64,000 nucleotides of DNA from Alloalcanivorax xenomutans (GTDB taxonomy: Bacteria; Pseudomonadota; Gammaproteobacteria; Pseudomonadales; Alcanivoracaceae): assembly GCF_900217905.1 (NCBI RefSeq), contig NZ_OBMO01000016.1, positions 57,676 to 121,675 of the forward strand, given 5' to 3'. Shown here piece by piece: positions 41,444 to 50,305 of this stretch. Position 1 is the first letter of the stretch. Each line of letters opens with the position of its first letter. Below the pieces are notes generated by a model. The model was not told the DNA's origin, searched no databases, and saw only the letters and a program-made list of their open reading frames with translations. The position numbers were made by a program, and so were the translations under genes.

Positions 41444-43138
41444 ATGAAGCCCTGGATCCGCCGCCTGCTGCCGTTCACGCAGTGGCCCCGTCCCAGCGCA
41501 CAATCACTGCGCAAGGACGCCTTCGCCGGCATTACCGTGGGACTGGTACTGATTCCTCAAGCCATCGCCTACGCCACTCTGGCGGGCATGCCCCCGGTCA
41601 CCGGGCTCTATGCCGCGCTGTTGCCCAGTATCGTGGGGATTCTGTGGGGCTCCTCGGCGCTGCTAGCGGTGGGCCCGGTGGCCCTCACCAGCTTGCTGAC
41701 CTACGCCGCGCTGCACCCTCTGGCCGAACCGGAAAGCGGCCAATGGGTGGTGCTGGCCATTTGGCTGGCGTTGTATGCCGGTCTGATCCAGTTCCTGCTT
41801 GGCGCCTTTCGCCTTGGAGTGATCGCTAACTTCATCTCCAACGCCGTGATAACGGGATTCATCAACGCGGCGGCACTGATCATTTTACTGTCTCAAGTGC
41901 CAGCCCTGCTCGGCCTGGAGAGCCAGGATTTCAGCACTGCCCTGGCCGGCCTCCAGCGTCATCTGGCCGATGCCGACGCCGCCTGGCTATGGACCCTGGC
42001 TTTCGGCCTGGGGTCGATCGCACTGCTGTGGCTGCAAAAACGCTTCGCGCCACGCCTGCCCGGTGTTCTGGTGGTGTGTGTGGTGGGCATCGCCATCAGT
42101 GCCCTGTTCGGCTATCAGGCACTGGGAGGGAACGTGGTGGGACTGATTCCCGCCGGTCTGCCCACCCCCCAATGGCCACCCTCCCTCACCCTTGAACAAC
42201 ACCGCGCCTTGCTGCCGGCGGCGGTGATCATCGCCCTGATCAGCTTTACCGAAGCCATGGCCAGTGCCCGCACCCTGCCCAATCCGGACGGCCGCCTTTG
42301 GAATCAGAATCAGGAACTGGTGGGCCAGGGCCTGGCCAAGATCACCAGTGGTCTGAGCGGCGCTTTCCCGGTGAGCGGTTCCTTCTCCCGCAGCGCCCTG
42401 AACCTCTACGTGGGGGCCACCAGCGGCTGGTCGGCTCTGTTCGCCGCCCTGTGTACGCTGGTTTGCCTGCTGTTTTTCACCGGTTACCTGCAACATCTGC
42501 CCCGCGCGGTATTGGCGGCGATCATCATTGTGCCGGTACTCAATCTGATCCAGCCGAAGGCCTTTCTGCATCTGTTCCGCACCTCGCGGGACGATGGCGT
42601 GGTAGCCGTGGCCACCTTCATCGCCACTCTGATCGCGGTGCCGTACCTGCATTGGGGTGTCCTCACCGGCTTTCTGCTGGCGATGGTGTTCTTTCTTTAC
42701 CGGCGCGCCCACCCGCGCCTGATTGAGCTGGGGCTGGATCCCGCCGGTACCTTGCGCGATCGTACCCTCAACGGCCTGCCTCCGATCGCGCCGGGGGTAT
42801 TGTCGCTGCGCCTGGACGCCTCTTTGACCTACATCACCGCGCCGCTAATGGACCGTTTCATCCGCGAACGCCTGCAAAAAGAAAGCGATCTCCGGGTTAT
42901 CCTGATCTGCGCTTCAGCGGTCAACGACATGGACGCCACCGGTGCCGACACCCTGTCCCAGTTGCATCAGGACCTGCAGCGGCGCGGCATCCGGCTGGCC
43001 CTGTCCGGGGTGAAAAAGCAGGTGCGCGACCGTCTGGCCCACATCGGCTTGCTGCAACGGCTTGGTGACGACAATCTGTTCGTCAACAATCGCGAGGCGA
43101 TCGTGGCTCTGACAGCAAAGACGCCCGAGCAAGACTGA
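41444..43138 (+). CDS. SulP-family anion transporter with STAS domain
   Basis: A 564-residue inner-membrane transporter. The N-terminal signature DAFAGITVGLVLIPQAIAYA, ATLAGMPPVTGLYAALLP and about 10-12 hydrophobic segments match SulP transporters (sulfate, bicarbonate, dicarboxylates). A cytoplasmic STAS domain occupies the last 110 residues (VLSLRLDASLTYITA, LICASAVNDMDATGADTL). ATG at 41444 follows GGAGTTTCA; the longer ORF start has no such site. No carbonic anhydrase neighbour, so substrate is open. Confidence 0.93.
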   Translation: MKPWIRRLLPFTQWPRPSAQSLRKDAFAGITVGLVLIPQAIAYATLAGMPPVTGLYAALLPSIVGILWGSSALLAVGPVALTSLLTYAALHPLAEPESGQWVVLAIWLALYAGLIQFLLGAFRLGVIANFISNAVITGFINAAALIILLSQVPALLGLESQDFSTALAGLQRHLADADAAWLWTLAFGLGSIALLWLQKRFAPRLPGVLVVCVVGIAISALFGYQALGGNVVGLIPAGLPTPQWPPSLTLEQHRALLPAAVIIALISFTEAMASARTLPNPDGRLWNQNQELVGQGLAKITSGLSGAFPVSGSFSRSALNLYVGATSGWSALFAALCTLVCLLFFTGYLQHLPRAVLAAIIIVPVLNLIQPKAFLHLFRTSRDDGVVAVATFIATLIAVPYLHWGVLTGFLLAMVFFLYRRAHPRLIELGLDPAGTLRDRTLNGLPPIAPGVLSLRLDASLTYITAPLMDRFIRERLQKESDLRVILICASAVNDMDATGADTLSQLHQDLQRRGIRLALSGVKKQVRDRLAHIGLLQRLGDDNLFVNNREAIVALTAKTPEQD

Positions 43139-43203
43139 CCCGGCCGGGAACCCCTCCGGCCCGCTGGCGTCCAATCTTCCGTGAAGCCACAGGGAGAAGC
43201 CTC

Positions 43204-43536
43204 ATGCGCCTGCTTATCGCCCTCCTGGCGGCCGGCCTGCTGACCGCCGGCTCGGTTCACGCGGACGGCTACGATTACATCCGCGGCGATGACGTCTACG
43301 AGGAAGACTACAATTACGGCCTCGACTACGAAGGCCTGAGCAGCACTCCGCGTACCCGCCTGCAGAACGATGATTCCGGCTCTCTCGAGGAGAACCCCAC
43401 GGAAAAACACAAGCTGGAAATCAACGATATGACCGGCACCAAGAGCCAGGACCAGCCTCGAAACACCGCCAAGCCATTTTCCTCACCGAAGCGGCATGAG
43501 CCGCCCAAGCTCGACCTGCCGGTGCCGGGACGCTGA
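43204..43536 (+). CDS. Small secreted protein of unknown function
   Basis: A 110-residue protein with a clear signal peptide (MRLLIALLAAGLLTAGSVHA) and a mature part that is tyrosine- and acid-rich near its start (YIRGDDVYEEDYNYG) and Pro/Lys-rich at the end (KRHEPPKLDLPVPG), with little predicted hydrophobic core. ATG follows GGGAGAAGCCTC. It sits between the SulP and mtgA genes. I do not recognise the family; likely periplasmic and flexible. Confidence 0.7.
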   Translation: MRLLIALLAAGLLTAGSVHADGYDYIRGDDVYEEDYNYGLDYEGLSSTPRTRLQNDDSGSLEENPTEKHKLEINDMTGTKSQDQPRNTAKPFSSPKRHEPPKLDLPVPGR

Positions 43537-43660
43537 CCAGGAGCAGGCTCCGGTCACGTTCCCGACGTTTTCAACCTGACAAACCCGCCGCTTTTGGACA
43601 ACATAGACCGGGATCATGAGAAGGGACGCCGCCGGCATCGCCGGACGGAACGGGTACGCC

Positions 43661-44335
43661 ATGAAACGCTTTTTTCTTTCGCTGCTGGGTCTGGCCGTCA
43701 TCGTGGTGCTGGGAACACAACTGTGGTTCCTCGGCCAGGTACTGTATTTACGTGCCTACAACCCGCAAAATACCGCCTTCATGGAACGGTCCCGCCAACA
43801 CGGCACGGTGCAGTATCTGTGGCGTGATTACGATCAGATCGCCACGGACCTGAAACGGGCGGTGCTGGTCTCCGAGGATGCCCGTTTCGTTGAGCATATC
43901 GGCTTTGACTGGCGCGGAATCCGCCACGCCATCGAGCGCAACCGCAAGGCGGGGCGCCCGGTGGCCGGGGGGTCCACCATCACCCAGCAGTTGGCCAAGA
44001 ACCTGTTCCTGAACAGTGACCGCAGCTACTGGCGCAAAGGCCAGGAGGCGCTGATCGCGCTGATGCTGGAAGCGACCATGTCCAAACAGCGGATCCTGGA
44101 GCTGTATTTGAATACCGCCCAATGGGGCAACCGGATTTTCGGTGCCGAAGCCGCCGCCCGGCATTACTTCGGCATCAGCGCCGCGTCCTTGGGGCCGGCG
44201 CAGGCGGCGCAACTGGCGGCGATGCTGCCGCGCCCCAGCTACTACGACGTGCGTGGTGTCACCGATTACGTTCACCAGCGCACCCAGTGGATACAAAACC
44301 AGCTCCCGCTGGTGGCCTTGCCAGACCGGAGCTGA
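43661..44335 (+). CDS. mtgA: Monofunctional peptidoglycan glycosyltransferase
   Basis: A 224-residue GT51 enzyme: one N-terminal membrane anchor (RFFLSLLGLAVIVVLG), then the five glycosyltransferase motifs, including SEDARFVEHIGFD (catalytic Glu), GGSTITQQLAKNLFL, RKGQEALIALMLE, and KQRILELYLNTAQWG. No transpeptidase domain follows, so it polymerises lipid II into glycan strands only. The start at 43661 gives a typical anchor; an ATG at 43616 would add 15 residues. Confidence 0.93.
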   Translation: MKRFFLSLLGLAVIVVLGTQLWFLGQVLYLRAYNPQNTAFMERSRQHGTVQYLWRDYDQIATDLKRAVLVSEDARFVEHIGFDWRGIRHAIERNRKAGRPVAGGSTITQQLAKNLFLNSDRSYWRKGQEALIALMLEATMSKQRILELYLNTAQWGNRIFGAEAAARHYFGISAASLGPAQAAQLAAMLPRPSYYDVRGVTDYVHQRTQWIQNQLPLVALPDRS

Positions 44336-44435
44336 ACAAAACGGGGCGGATGGTATCTCACCATCACGCACCCACGGGTTCGAACCTGGCGTTCGATTCG
44401 ACTAGATATTCAAGACAGAATTTGGAGAGCTTCCT

Positions 44436-45800
44436 ATGAAAGCAATCGGGCTCGTGCTGCCCCTGGTAGCGCTATTGGCTGCCTGTGACGACAGCCCCTC
44501 CCCCGATGCCCCCGCTGCGCCGCAACCGCAGCCCGAGCAAGCCAGCCCAGCCCCCGAGTCGGCCGCCGTGAAACGGGACAGCATCAGCGGCGCCTGGCGC
44601 CCCGACGGTGACAAGGCAACACGCATCCTGGTACTGGCCGAGGACGGCGAATTGTTTCTGGTTGGCGACAGCAAGCACCAGGGGTTGAGCTGGGAACGCC
44701 GCGACGATCAACTGATCCTGCGCTACCTGAATGGGCAGGATAACGTCAACGAAGCCACCCTGAGCGTGGCCCTGGAGCAGGACACACTGACCCTGGAAGG
44801 CCAGGAGGGAGAGCAGGACGAAAACCTCCCTTACACCGGTGTGTATCAACGGGATAGCGAAGCGGTGGAAGAGATCGCCGGCGAAATCACCTTCGCCAGC
44901 GATACCAAACTGCCCCCGCAAGCGGTGCTGGCCGTGACCTTGATGGACGCCAACCGGACCCCCTTGCTGCAGCGCCTGGTTCACTTGCGGGACAGTCCGC
45001 AGCCGTTCCATCTGTACCTGGCCAAGGGGCGCCTCAAGGCCGGCGCCGACTATTCGGTGAACGCCAGGGTCATCGTCGATGGCGGTGTTGTCATGACCAC
45101 CGGGGACACCCCTTTGCAGCGGGACGATGAAGGGCGGCTCGCCACGGTGAACATGACCGCCCATGACAGCGGGCCGGCACCGGTCAGCTTCGTCGGTCGT
45201 TACCTTTACCACAACGAGCAGGCCATCTTCACGCCCTGCGACAGCGACCGGCGCCTGACCGTGACCGGCGCCATGGCCGATGCCCTGGCCAAGGCTTACC
45301 AGCAAGCCGGCCTGGAACCCATGGCCCCCATGTTCATGGAACTGGACGGGACCCTGGAAAAACGGCGCGGCCGGGAAGCCGGTACGCTGGTGGACGCCCT
45401 GGTGGTTCGCGATTATCGCAAGGTGATGGAGCCCGAGCAGTGCGAACAACCCTCCGCGCAACTGACCAACACCTACTGGAAATTGATTGACGTGGACGGC
45501 CGGACCGCCCCGCCCCCCGCCGAGGGCCGGAACCAGGCCCACCTGATCCTTGCCGGCGATAACACGGTCAAGGGCGATACCAGCTGCAATCGCCTTACCG
45601 GCGGTTTCACCGTGGACGGCGACAACCTCACCTTCACGGAATTAACCACCACCGAACGGGCCTGCGCCGGAGACAATGTCTCCGGCGCCTTCCTCGCCAG
45701 TCTGGAGCAAACCCGGGGCTTTCGGATCGATGGTGAGCGGCTTAGTCTCTACGACCAGGAACACCATCTGCTGGCGGTGTTCACCGCGGAGTACCTGTAA
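44436..45800 (+). CDS. Multidomain lipoprotein (YbaY-like and META/HslJ domains)
   Basis: A 454-residue predicted lipoprotein with lipobox LAAC (Cys17). Regions in order: an NlpE-like stretch (SISGAWRPDGDKATRILVL to YTGVYQRD), a YbaY-like beta domain (IAGEITFASDTKLPPQAVLA, ADYSVNARVIVDGGV), a middle section with GRYLYHNEQAIFTPCDSDRR, and a C-terminal META/HslJ domain (NTYWKLIDVDGR, GDTSCNRLTGGF, TTERACAG). Each occurs in envelope-stress or OM lipoproteins. ATG follows GGAGAGCTTCCT. Probably an outer-membrane-anchored periplasmic protein; role unknown. Confidence 0.85.
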   Translation: MKAIGLVLPLVALLAACDDSPSPDAPAAPQPQPEQASPAPESAAVKRDSISGAWRPDGDKATRILVLAEDGELFLVGDSKHQGLSWERRDDQLILRYLNGQDNVNEATLSVALEQDTLTLEGQEGEQDENLPYTGVYQRDSEAVEEIAGEITFASDTKLPPQAVLAVTLMDANRTPLLQRLVHLRDSPQPFHLYLAKGRLKAGADYSVNARVIVDGGVVMTTGDTPLQRDDEGRLATVNMTAHDSGPAPVSFVGRYLYHNEQAIFTPCDSDRRLTVTGAMADALAKAYQQAGLEPMAPMFMELDGTLEKRRGREAGTLVDALVVRDYRKVMEPEQCEQPSAQLTNTYWKLIDVDGRTAPPPAEGRNQAHLILAGDNTVKGDTSCNRLTGGFTVDGDNLTFTELTTTERACAGDNVSGAFLASLEQTRGFRIDGERLSLYDQEHHLLAVFTAEYL

Positions 45801-45820
45801 CCGGAACTGAGAGGCTGGTC

Positions 45821-46522
45821 ATGCGCATCCATTACCTGACCCATGTGCCCTTCGAGAAGCTGGGAGCCATAGAACCCTGGCTGGCCTCCAATGGCGCGCG
45901 CATCACCGCCACCCGCCTTTATCACGGTGAAGAGCTGCCCGATCCGGATGACCTGGACGCGCTGATCGTCATGGGCGGGCCCATGAGCGCGGACGATGAG
46001 CACCGCTACCCCTGGCTGGCGGACGAGAAGCGTTTTATCCGCGCCTGCATCGATCGCGGCCACAAGGTGCTTGGTATCTGCCTGGGAGCCCAACTGATCG
46101 CCCGCGCGCTCGGGGCCAGGGTGCATAAGAATCCGGACAAGGAGATCGGCTTTTTTCCGGTACAGAGCACCGAGTTGGGCCGCCAGCACCCGCTGGGCAG
46201 CCTGTTCAACGATGCACCCGCGGTATTTCACTGGCACGGTGATACGTTCGAAATCCCCGACGGCGCCCTGCATCTGGCACGCAGTTGGGGATGCGAGCAT
46301 CAGGCCTTCAGCTACGGTGAAAACGTCCTGGCCCTGCAATTTCACCTGGAAATGGGCGAGGACAACGCCCGCACCCTATGCCAGGAATGCGCGACCGACC
46401 TGAGCCCCGGCCCCTGGACCCAGAGCGCCACGGAAATCCTCAGCATGCCCCAGGCATTCACCGCCAATCAGCGGTTGCTGTCGGTGTTGCTGGGGCGTTT
46501 TTTCGATATCGGCTCGGATTAA
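45821..46522 (+). CDS. Class I glutamine amidotransferase-like protein
   Basis: A 233-residue stand-alone GATase of the GMP-synthase-like type (COG0518). Nucleophile Cys87 is in LGICLGAQLIARALG; the oxyanion and Gly-rich strand is VMGGPMSADDE; catalytic His and Glu are in LQFHLEMGED. It could act on glutamine or gamma-glutamyl compounds; no synthetase partner is adjacent. ATG follows GAGAGGCTGGTC, 20 bp after the lipoprotein gene. Confidence 0.88.
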   Translation: MRIHYLTHVPFEKLGAIEPWLASNGARITATRLYHGEELPDPDDLDALIVMGGPMSADDEHRYPWLADEKRFIRACIDRGHKVLGICLGAQLIARALGARVHKNPDKEIGFFPVQSTELGRQHPLGSLFNDAPAVFHWHGDTFEIPDGALHLARSWGCEHQAFSYGENVLALQFHLEMGEDNARTLCQECATDLSPGPWTQSATEILSMPQAFTANQRLLSVLLGRFFDIGSD

Positions 46523-46553
46523 TTGGGTTTTCTATATTCATGGATAGTTAGGT

Positions 46554-47768
46554 TTGAACAAGACAGCACTTTCAACCTCCGGCGGCCCTGCTACCCACCG
46601 CGCAATAAAATCAATCAGTCGTGACTTGAAATGGTTAAATGAGCGGACCTGGCCATTGGCCAGTATGGTTCTTGTCCTGGCCGTACTGGGGCTTTATGGC
46701 TATATCGTCCACGAAAAAGTCCCACTAAGCTTATTCTCACCCGGAATCATTACTGGGTTACCGGCCTTATTTGTATTTCAGTTGCTGGCGATTACCCTCA
46801 TCGTTGCAATGATTATATCTCCTGCACTCTTTCTGTATTCAGAGCTACCAAAAGTCAGAGTTCCTTCCAGAAAGAAAAGGCTTCTACTAGCGACCAAGCG
46901 GAGTCGATTTCAGAGCATAACGGGAAGAGCGAAACTACTCTTTCAGAAACATCCTTTTGCTCTAATCTGGTCGATGGCCTCACTATTGTCATGCGTCATA
47001 TGGTTGGCAACCGTATACAAACTTCTCGCTCTAGAACCAAATTCGGAAGATGGAACCCGAATCACTACGTCAGGTCTGCTCCTCGTCTTCGCTACTTTTT
47101 TCCTAACCACACTGGCAGCCATTATATTCCGAACCAGGAAAAGCATAACTCATGCTTTTTTTATAAGTCTCTTCAGCAGCCTATTTCAAATCCTGACTTT
47201 TTTTATCTTTACCCTTCCCGCATTAGCGATTTCGGAAAGCAGTATCCAACAAGGACCCAATGATCAAAGAATCTCTCTAATTAGTACTTTTTTCATCGCC
47301 TTGATACTCACTCAAATCCTTGGCGCCATTTTCATAGGTACGTTGTCAAAAAATAAGCAGCCGATCGCCACTAGCACTTTCGCTGCGCTGGCATTGATGA
47401 CTTTATCCCACACCATTCTTCAACCGGTGGGGTCGGCATTAACCGCCAATGCTCTACAAATCTCCGCCTCAGGCGCCAGGGCCTGTGCAATTTTTGGTTT
47501 GAACACTCAGCTTTCTGTTCTAGATGATATACACGCTACCCCCATCACGAGCATTCCATTGAAAATTCTGACGGAAGCGGACAGCCAATATGTGGTACGC
47601 CCACACGGCACAAGCTCAAAAAAGACCTACTTCGTCCCCACCGAGGCGGTTGCCTGGATTGATGATTGCTCGCCACCAAATCCAGGCGAAAAAGATGATG
47701 GAAGCGAGGGAGAGCCCGGAGAGAAGAAGGACAAAACCGATCACCAGCCACAAGAACAGGACCGGTGA
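46554..47768 (+). CDS. Low-GC polytopic membrane protein of unknown function
   Basis: A 404-residue protein with six or seven hydrophobic segments (for example VLVLAVLGLYGYIV, LLLVFATFFLTTLAAIIF, STFFIALILTQILGAIFIG), a soluble stretch and a very charged C-terminus (GEKDDGSEGEPGEKKDK). The start used is TTG with a weak AGG; the true start could be further in. Its base composition is clearly more AT-rich than all neighbours from about 46530 to 47600, which suggests acquisition by transfer. I do not recognise the family. Convergent with leuA. Confidence 0.6.
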   Translation: MNKTALSTSGGPATHRAIKSISRDLKWLNERTWPLASMVLVLAVLGLYGYIVHEKVPLSLFSPGIITGLPALFVFQLLAITLIVAMIISPALFLYSELPKVRVPSRKKRLLLATKRSRFQSITGRAKLLFQKHPFALIWSMASLLSCVIWLATVYKLLALEPNSEDGTRITTSGLLLVFATFFLTTLAAIIFRTRKSITHAFFISLFSSLFQILTFFIFTLPALAISESSIQQGPNDQRISLISTFFIALILTQILGAIFIGTLSKNKQPIATSTFAALALMTLSHTILQPVGSALTANALQISASGARACAIFGLNTQLSVLDDIHATPITSIPLKILTEADSQYVVRPHGTSSKKTYFVPTEAVAWIDDCSPPNPGEKDDGSEGEPGEKKDKTDHQPQEQDR

Positions 47769-47808
47769 TCGGAAACGAATGGGAAGGGGCAGGCTCGCGA
47801 TGCCAATC

Positions 47809-49482
47809 TCAGGCGCTTTTCCGCGCCTGAGCTTCGGCCATGCGGCCAGCGGCGGACAGGATCGCCTGCAGGGCAGCGGCGGTGGTGTCCGCGGCCAGCG
47901 CCACGGCACTTTGTGTGTGGCCGCCAACCTGCACCCGGACACAGGCCATGGCATTGGCTTCGGTGTTGTCGCCCAAGGAATACTCATCGAACGCTTCCAC
48001 CTGCAACTGCCACCCTTGGCGTCGATTGAGTGCCTCCACCAGAGCGCCAACGGCACCTTCGCCGCGGCCGGACAGCACCGTCACCGGTGAACGCTCATCG
48101 CCAATGCTGATCTGCGCCTGCACCCCTTCTTCGCCGCGATGCAGGTCATAGGAACGCAGGGTCCAGCCATTCGGCACTTCCAGATAGTCACTGTTGAAGC
48201 GCTGATGTACCCGGCGGCTATCGATCTCACCACCGTCTTCCTCGGCATCACTCTGTACCAGTTTCGCCATTTCCTGCTGCAGCCAGCGCGGCAGGCTGAT
48301 GCCGTAGTCCCGCTCCAGCACGTGCGTCACGCCGCCTTTACCGGACTGGGAATTGATCCGCACCACTTCCTCATAGCGCCGGCCCAGATCCGCCGGATCA
48401 ATGGGCAGATAAGCCACACGCCAGATGTCACCAGGCTTGTACAGGCCGAGACACTTACGGATGGCATCCTGATGGCTGCCGGAAAAGGCAGTGAACACCA
48501 GGTCGCCGGCGTACGGATGACGGGGATGCGTGGGGATATCAGTGATCTCCTCCACCACCTGCACGATTTCCTTCATCCGTGAGAAATCAATTCCGGGATC
48601 GACCCCATGGGTATAGAGGTTCATGCCGCAGGTGACCAGATCCATGTTCCCGGTGCGCTCGCCATTACCCAGCAAGGTGCCTTCCACCCGGTCGGCGCCG
48701 GCCATCATCGACAGCTCGGCGGCGGCCACGCCACAGCCACGGTCGTTATGGGTATGGACACTGATCAGTACATGCTCCCGATAGCGGATATTTTCATGCA
48801 CGATCTCCACCTGATCGGCGAACACATTCGGCGTGCTCACCTCCACCGTGGCGGGCAGGTTGATGATCACCCGCTGTCCCTGATCCGGGCGCCATACCTC
48901 ATTCACGGCATCGATCACCTCAACGGCGAAATCGGTCTCCGTGGCACTGAAAGTCTCCGGCGAGTACTCAAAACTCCAATGGGTCTCCGGCTGCCGCGCC
49001 GCCATGTCACGCACCCAGGTGGCGGCCTGCACGGCGATGGCCTTGCAACCTTCCTTGTCCACATTGAACACCTGATCGCGGAACGTCGGCGAGGTGGCGT
49101 TGTAAATGTGAACAATGGCGTTCTTGGCGCCACGTATCGCTTCGAAGGTGCGCTCGATCAGCTCGTGCCGTGATTGGGTGAGCACCTGGATATGGACATC
49201 GTCCGGCACCAGGTCTTCCTCGATCAGGGCACGGCAGAAATCAAAATCAATCTGGCTGCCGGACGGGAAACCCACTTCGATTTCCTTGAAGCCCACTTCC
49301 ACCAACAGCTTGAAGAAACGCTTTTTCTGCGCCACCGACATGGGTTTGATCAGCGCCTGGTTGCCATCACGCAGGTCGACCGCGGCCCATAGCGGCGCCT
49401 GCTCGATGCGGCGGCTCGGCCACTTGCGATCCGGTTTGTCGACGGTGACGAAAGGACTGTATTTGCGATGATCGAAACTCAT
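47809..49482 (-). CDS. leuA: 2-isopropylmalate synthase
   Basis: A 557-residue leucine-biosynthesis enzyme that condenses acetyl-CoA with 2-oxoisovalerate. The catalytic core is present (WAAVDLRDGNQALIKPMS, VHTHNDRGCGVAAAELSMMA, GTLLGNGERTGNMDLVT with the metal His-x-His) and the C-terminal leucine-sensing domain (about the last 130 residues). Length fits the longer LeuA type 2 class. ATG at 49482 follows GGAGTCACTTC. The upstream in-frame ORF extension is arginine/proline-rich and not conserved-looking. Confidence 0.95.
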   Translation of the reverse strand: MSFDHRKYSPFVTVDKPDRKWPSRRIEQAPLWAAVDLRDGNQALIKPMSVAQKKRFFKLLVEVGFKEIEVGFPSGSQIDFDFCRALIEEDLVPDDVHIQVLTQSRHELIERTFEAIRGAKNAIVHIYNATSPTFRDQVFNVDKEGCKAIAVQAATWVRDMAARQPETHWSFEYSPETFSATETDFAVEVIDAVNEVWRPDQGQRVIINLPATVEVSTPNVFADQVEIVHENIRYREHVLISVHTHNDRGCGVAAAELSMMAGADRVEGTLLGNGERTGNMDLVTCGMNLYTHGVDPGIDFSRMKEIVQVVEEITDIPTHPRHPYAGDLVFTAFSGSHQDAIRKCLGLYKPGDIWRVAYLPIDPADLGRRYEEVVRINSQSGKGGVTHVLERDYGISLPRWLQQEMAKLVQSDAEEDGGEIDSRRVHQRFNSDYLEVPNGWTLRSYDLHRGEEGVQAQISIGDERSPVTVLSGRGEGAVGALVEALNRRQGWQLQVEAFDEYSLGDNTEANAMACVRVQVGGHTQSAVALAADTTAAALQAILSAAGRMAEAQARKSA

Positions 49483-49535
49483 GAAGTGACTCCAGTTGAT
49501 ACCCTGGTAAGGGAAGCCCGCTTTTTGGGTTCTGG

Positions 49536-49554
49536 GGGCCCGCCAGGCAGGCCC
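49536..49554 (-). promoter_or_regulatory. GC-rich hairpin in the leuA leader
   Basis: On the minus strand GGGCCTG pairs with CGGGCCC (one wobble) around a CCTGG loop, 54 bp before the leuA start. No T run follows and no leucine-codon-rich leader peptide is evident, so an attenuator role is only possible. Confidence 0.3.
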
Positions 49555-49710
49555 TCTGTCGTTCTCCGGGATCACCGGCCAACGCGGATCCGGGTACGAC
49601 CACCGCCGGGTAGGGCGGGGCCGCTTCCGGTGTCGCCCGGACTTGTGACCCGTGACGACAAGAGACAGTTTACGTAGACAACCAGGCAATGTGCTTGCTT
49701 TTTTCCCTAA

Positions 49711-49755
49711 ATTTTCGAATATTGAGCAATATTATCTCGAAAATCATTCGAAAAT
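49711..49755. promoter_or_regulatory. AT-rich nested inverted repeats upstream of lrp-type gene
   Basis: ATTTTCGA (49711-49718) and TCGAAAAT (49737-49744) flank a perfect inner repeat AATATTG-AG-CAATATT (49718-49733); a further ATTCGAAAAT starts at 49746. The set ends 20 bp before the Lrp-family start codon. Lrp/AsnC proteins bind AT-rich dyads, so autoregulation is likely. Confidence 0.65.
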
Positions 49756-49775
49756 AGACAGGAATCGTCGCAACG

Positions 49776-50258
49776 ATGGAAAAACCGGCAAATCTGGACC
49801 GTACCGACGTCCGCATACTGCGAGCTCTCCAGGAAGACGGAGGTCTCACCAACCAACAACTGGCTGAGCGGGTCGGCCTGTCCCCTTCACCCTGCTCGCG
49901 CCGGGTACAAAAGCTGGAAGCGGCGGGGATCATCCTGCGGCGGGAAACGGTGCTGGATCCCCGGAAGCTGGGTCTGGACCTCACCGTCATGATTCAGGTC
50001 AGCATGGATCGCCACATCCCTGAGCGCTTCGCCAATTTCGAGGCCACCGTGTCGCGGTACCCGGAAGTGCAGCAGTGCTATTTGGTCACCGGCCAGGAAG
50101 CGGACTACCTGCTCAAGGTGGTGGTGCCGGACATCGACCACTATCAGAACTTTCTGCTCAACAAGGTGACCCGCATCGAGGGTGTCAGCGGCGTGCACTC
50201 CAGCTTCGTGATGCGGCGGGTGATCGACACCAGTGCCCTGCCTCTGGACTATCTGTAG
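49776..50258 (+). CDS. Lrp/AsnC-family transcriptional regulator
   Basis: A 160-residue regulator: helix-turn-helix (LDRTDVRILRALQEDGGLTN, LAERVGLSPSPCSRRVQKLE) then the RAM ligand-binding domain (CYLVTGQEADYLLKVVVPD). Many family members sense amino acids; its neighbours ocd, arginase and putA suggest arginine, ornithine or proline as ligand. Nested AT-rich palindromes lie immediately upstream. It is divergent from leuA. Confidence 0.92.
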   Translation: MEKPANLDRTDVRILRALQEDGGLTNQQLAERVGLSPSPCSRRVQKLEAAGIILRRETVLDPRKLGLDLTVMIQVSMDRHIPERFANFEATVSRYPEVQQCYLVTGQEADYLLKVVVPDIDHYQNFLLNKVTRIEGVSGVHSSFVMRRVIDTSALPLDYL

Positions 50259-50305
50259 GGCGGCCAGCGGGGGTAGCATGGGGATGTATCCACGCGGGAG
50301 GGCGT

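Noticed and set aside
43142..43161. GGCCGG/CCGGCC hairpin after the SulP gene as a terminator
   Set aside because: The stem is only six pairs with an 8-base loop and no T run follows, so it is not convincing in GC-rich DNA.
44375..44405. Possible tRNA fragment (GGGTTCGAACC-like T-arm)
   Set aside because: A T-loop-like string is present but no T-stem pairs correctly and no anticodon arm, D arm or acceptor stem can be drawn around it.
50283..50295. GATGTATCCACG before the ornithine cyclodeaminase gene as a TGTATACA box
   Set aside because: Only TGTAT matches and the palindrome is lost; the gene belongs to a different pathway.
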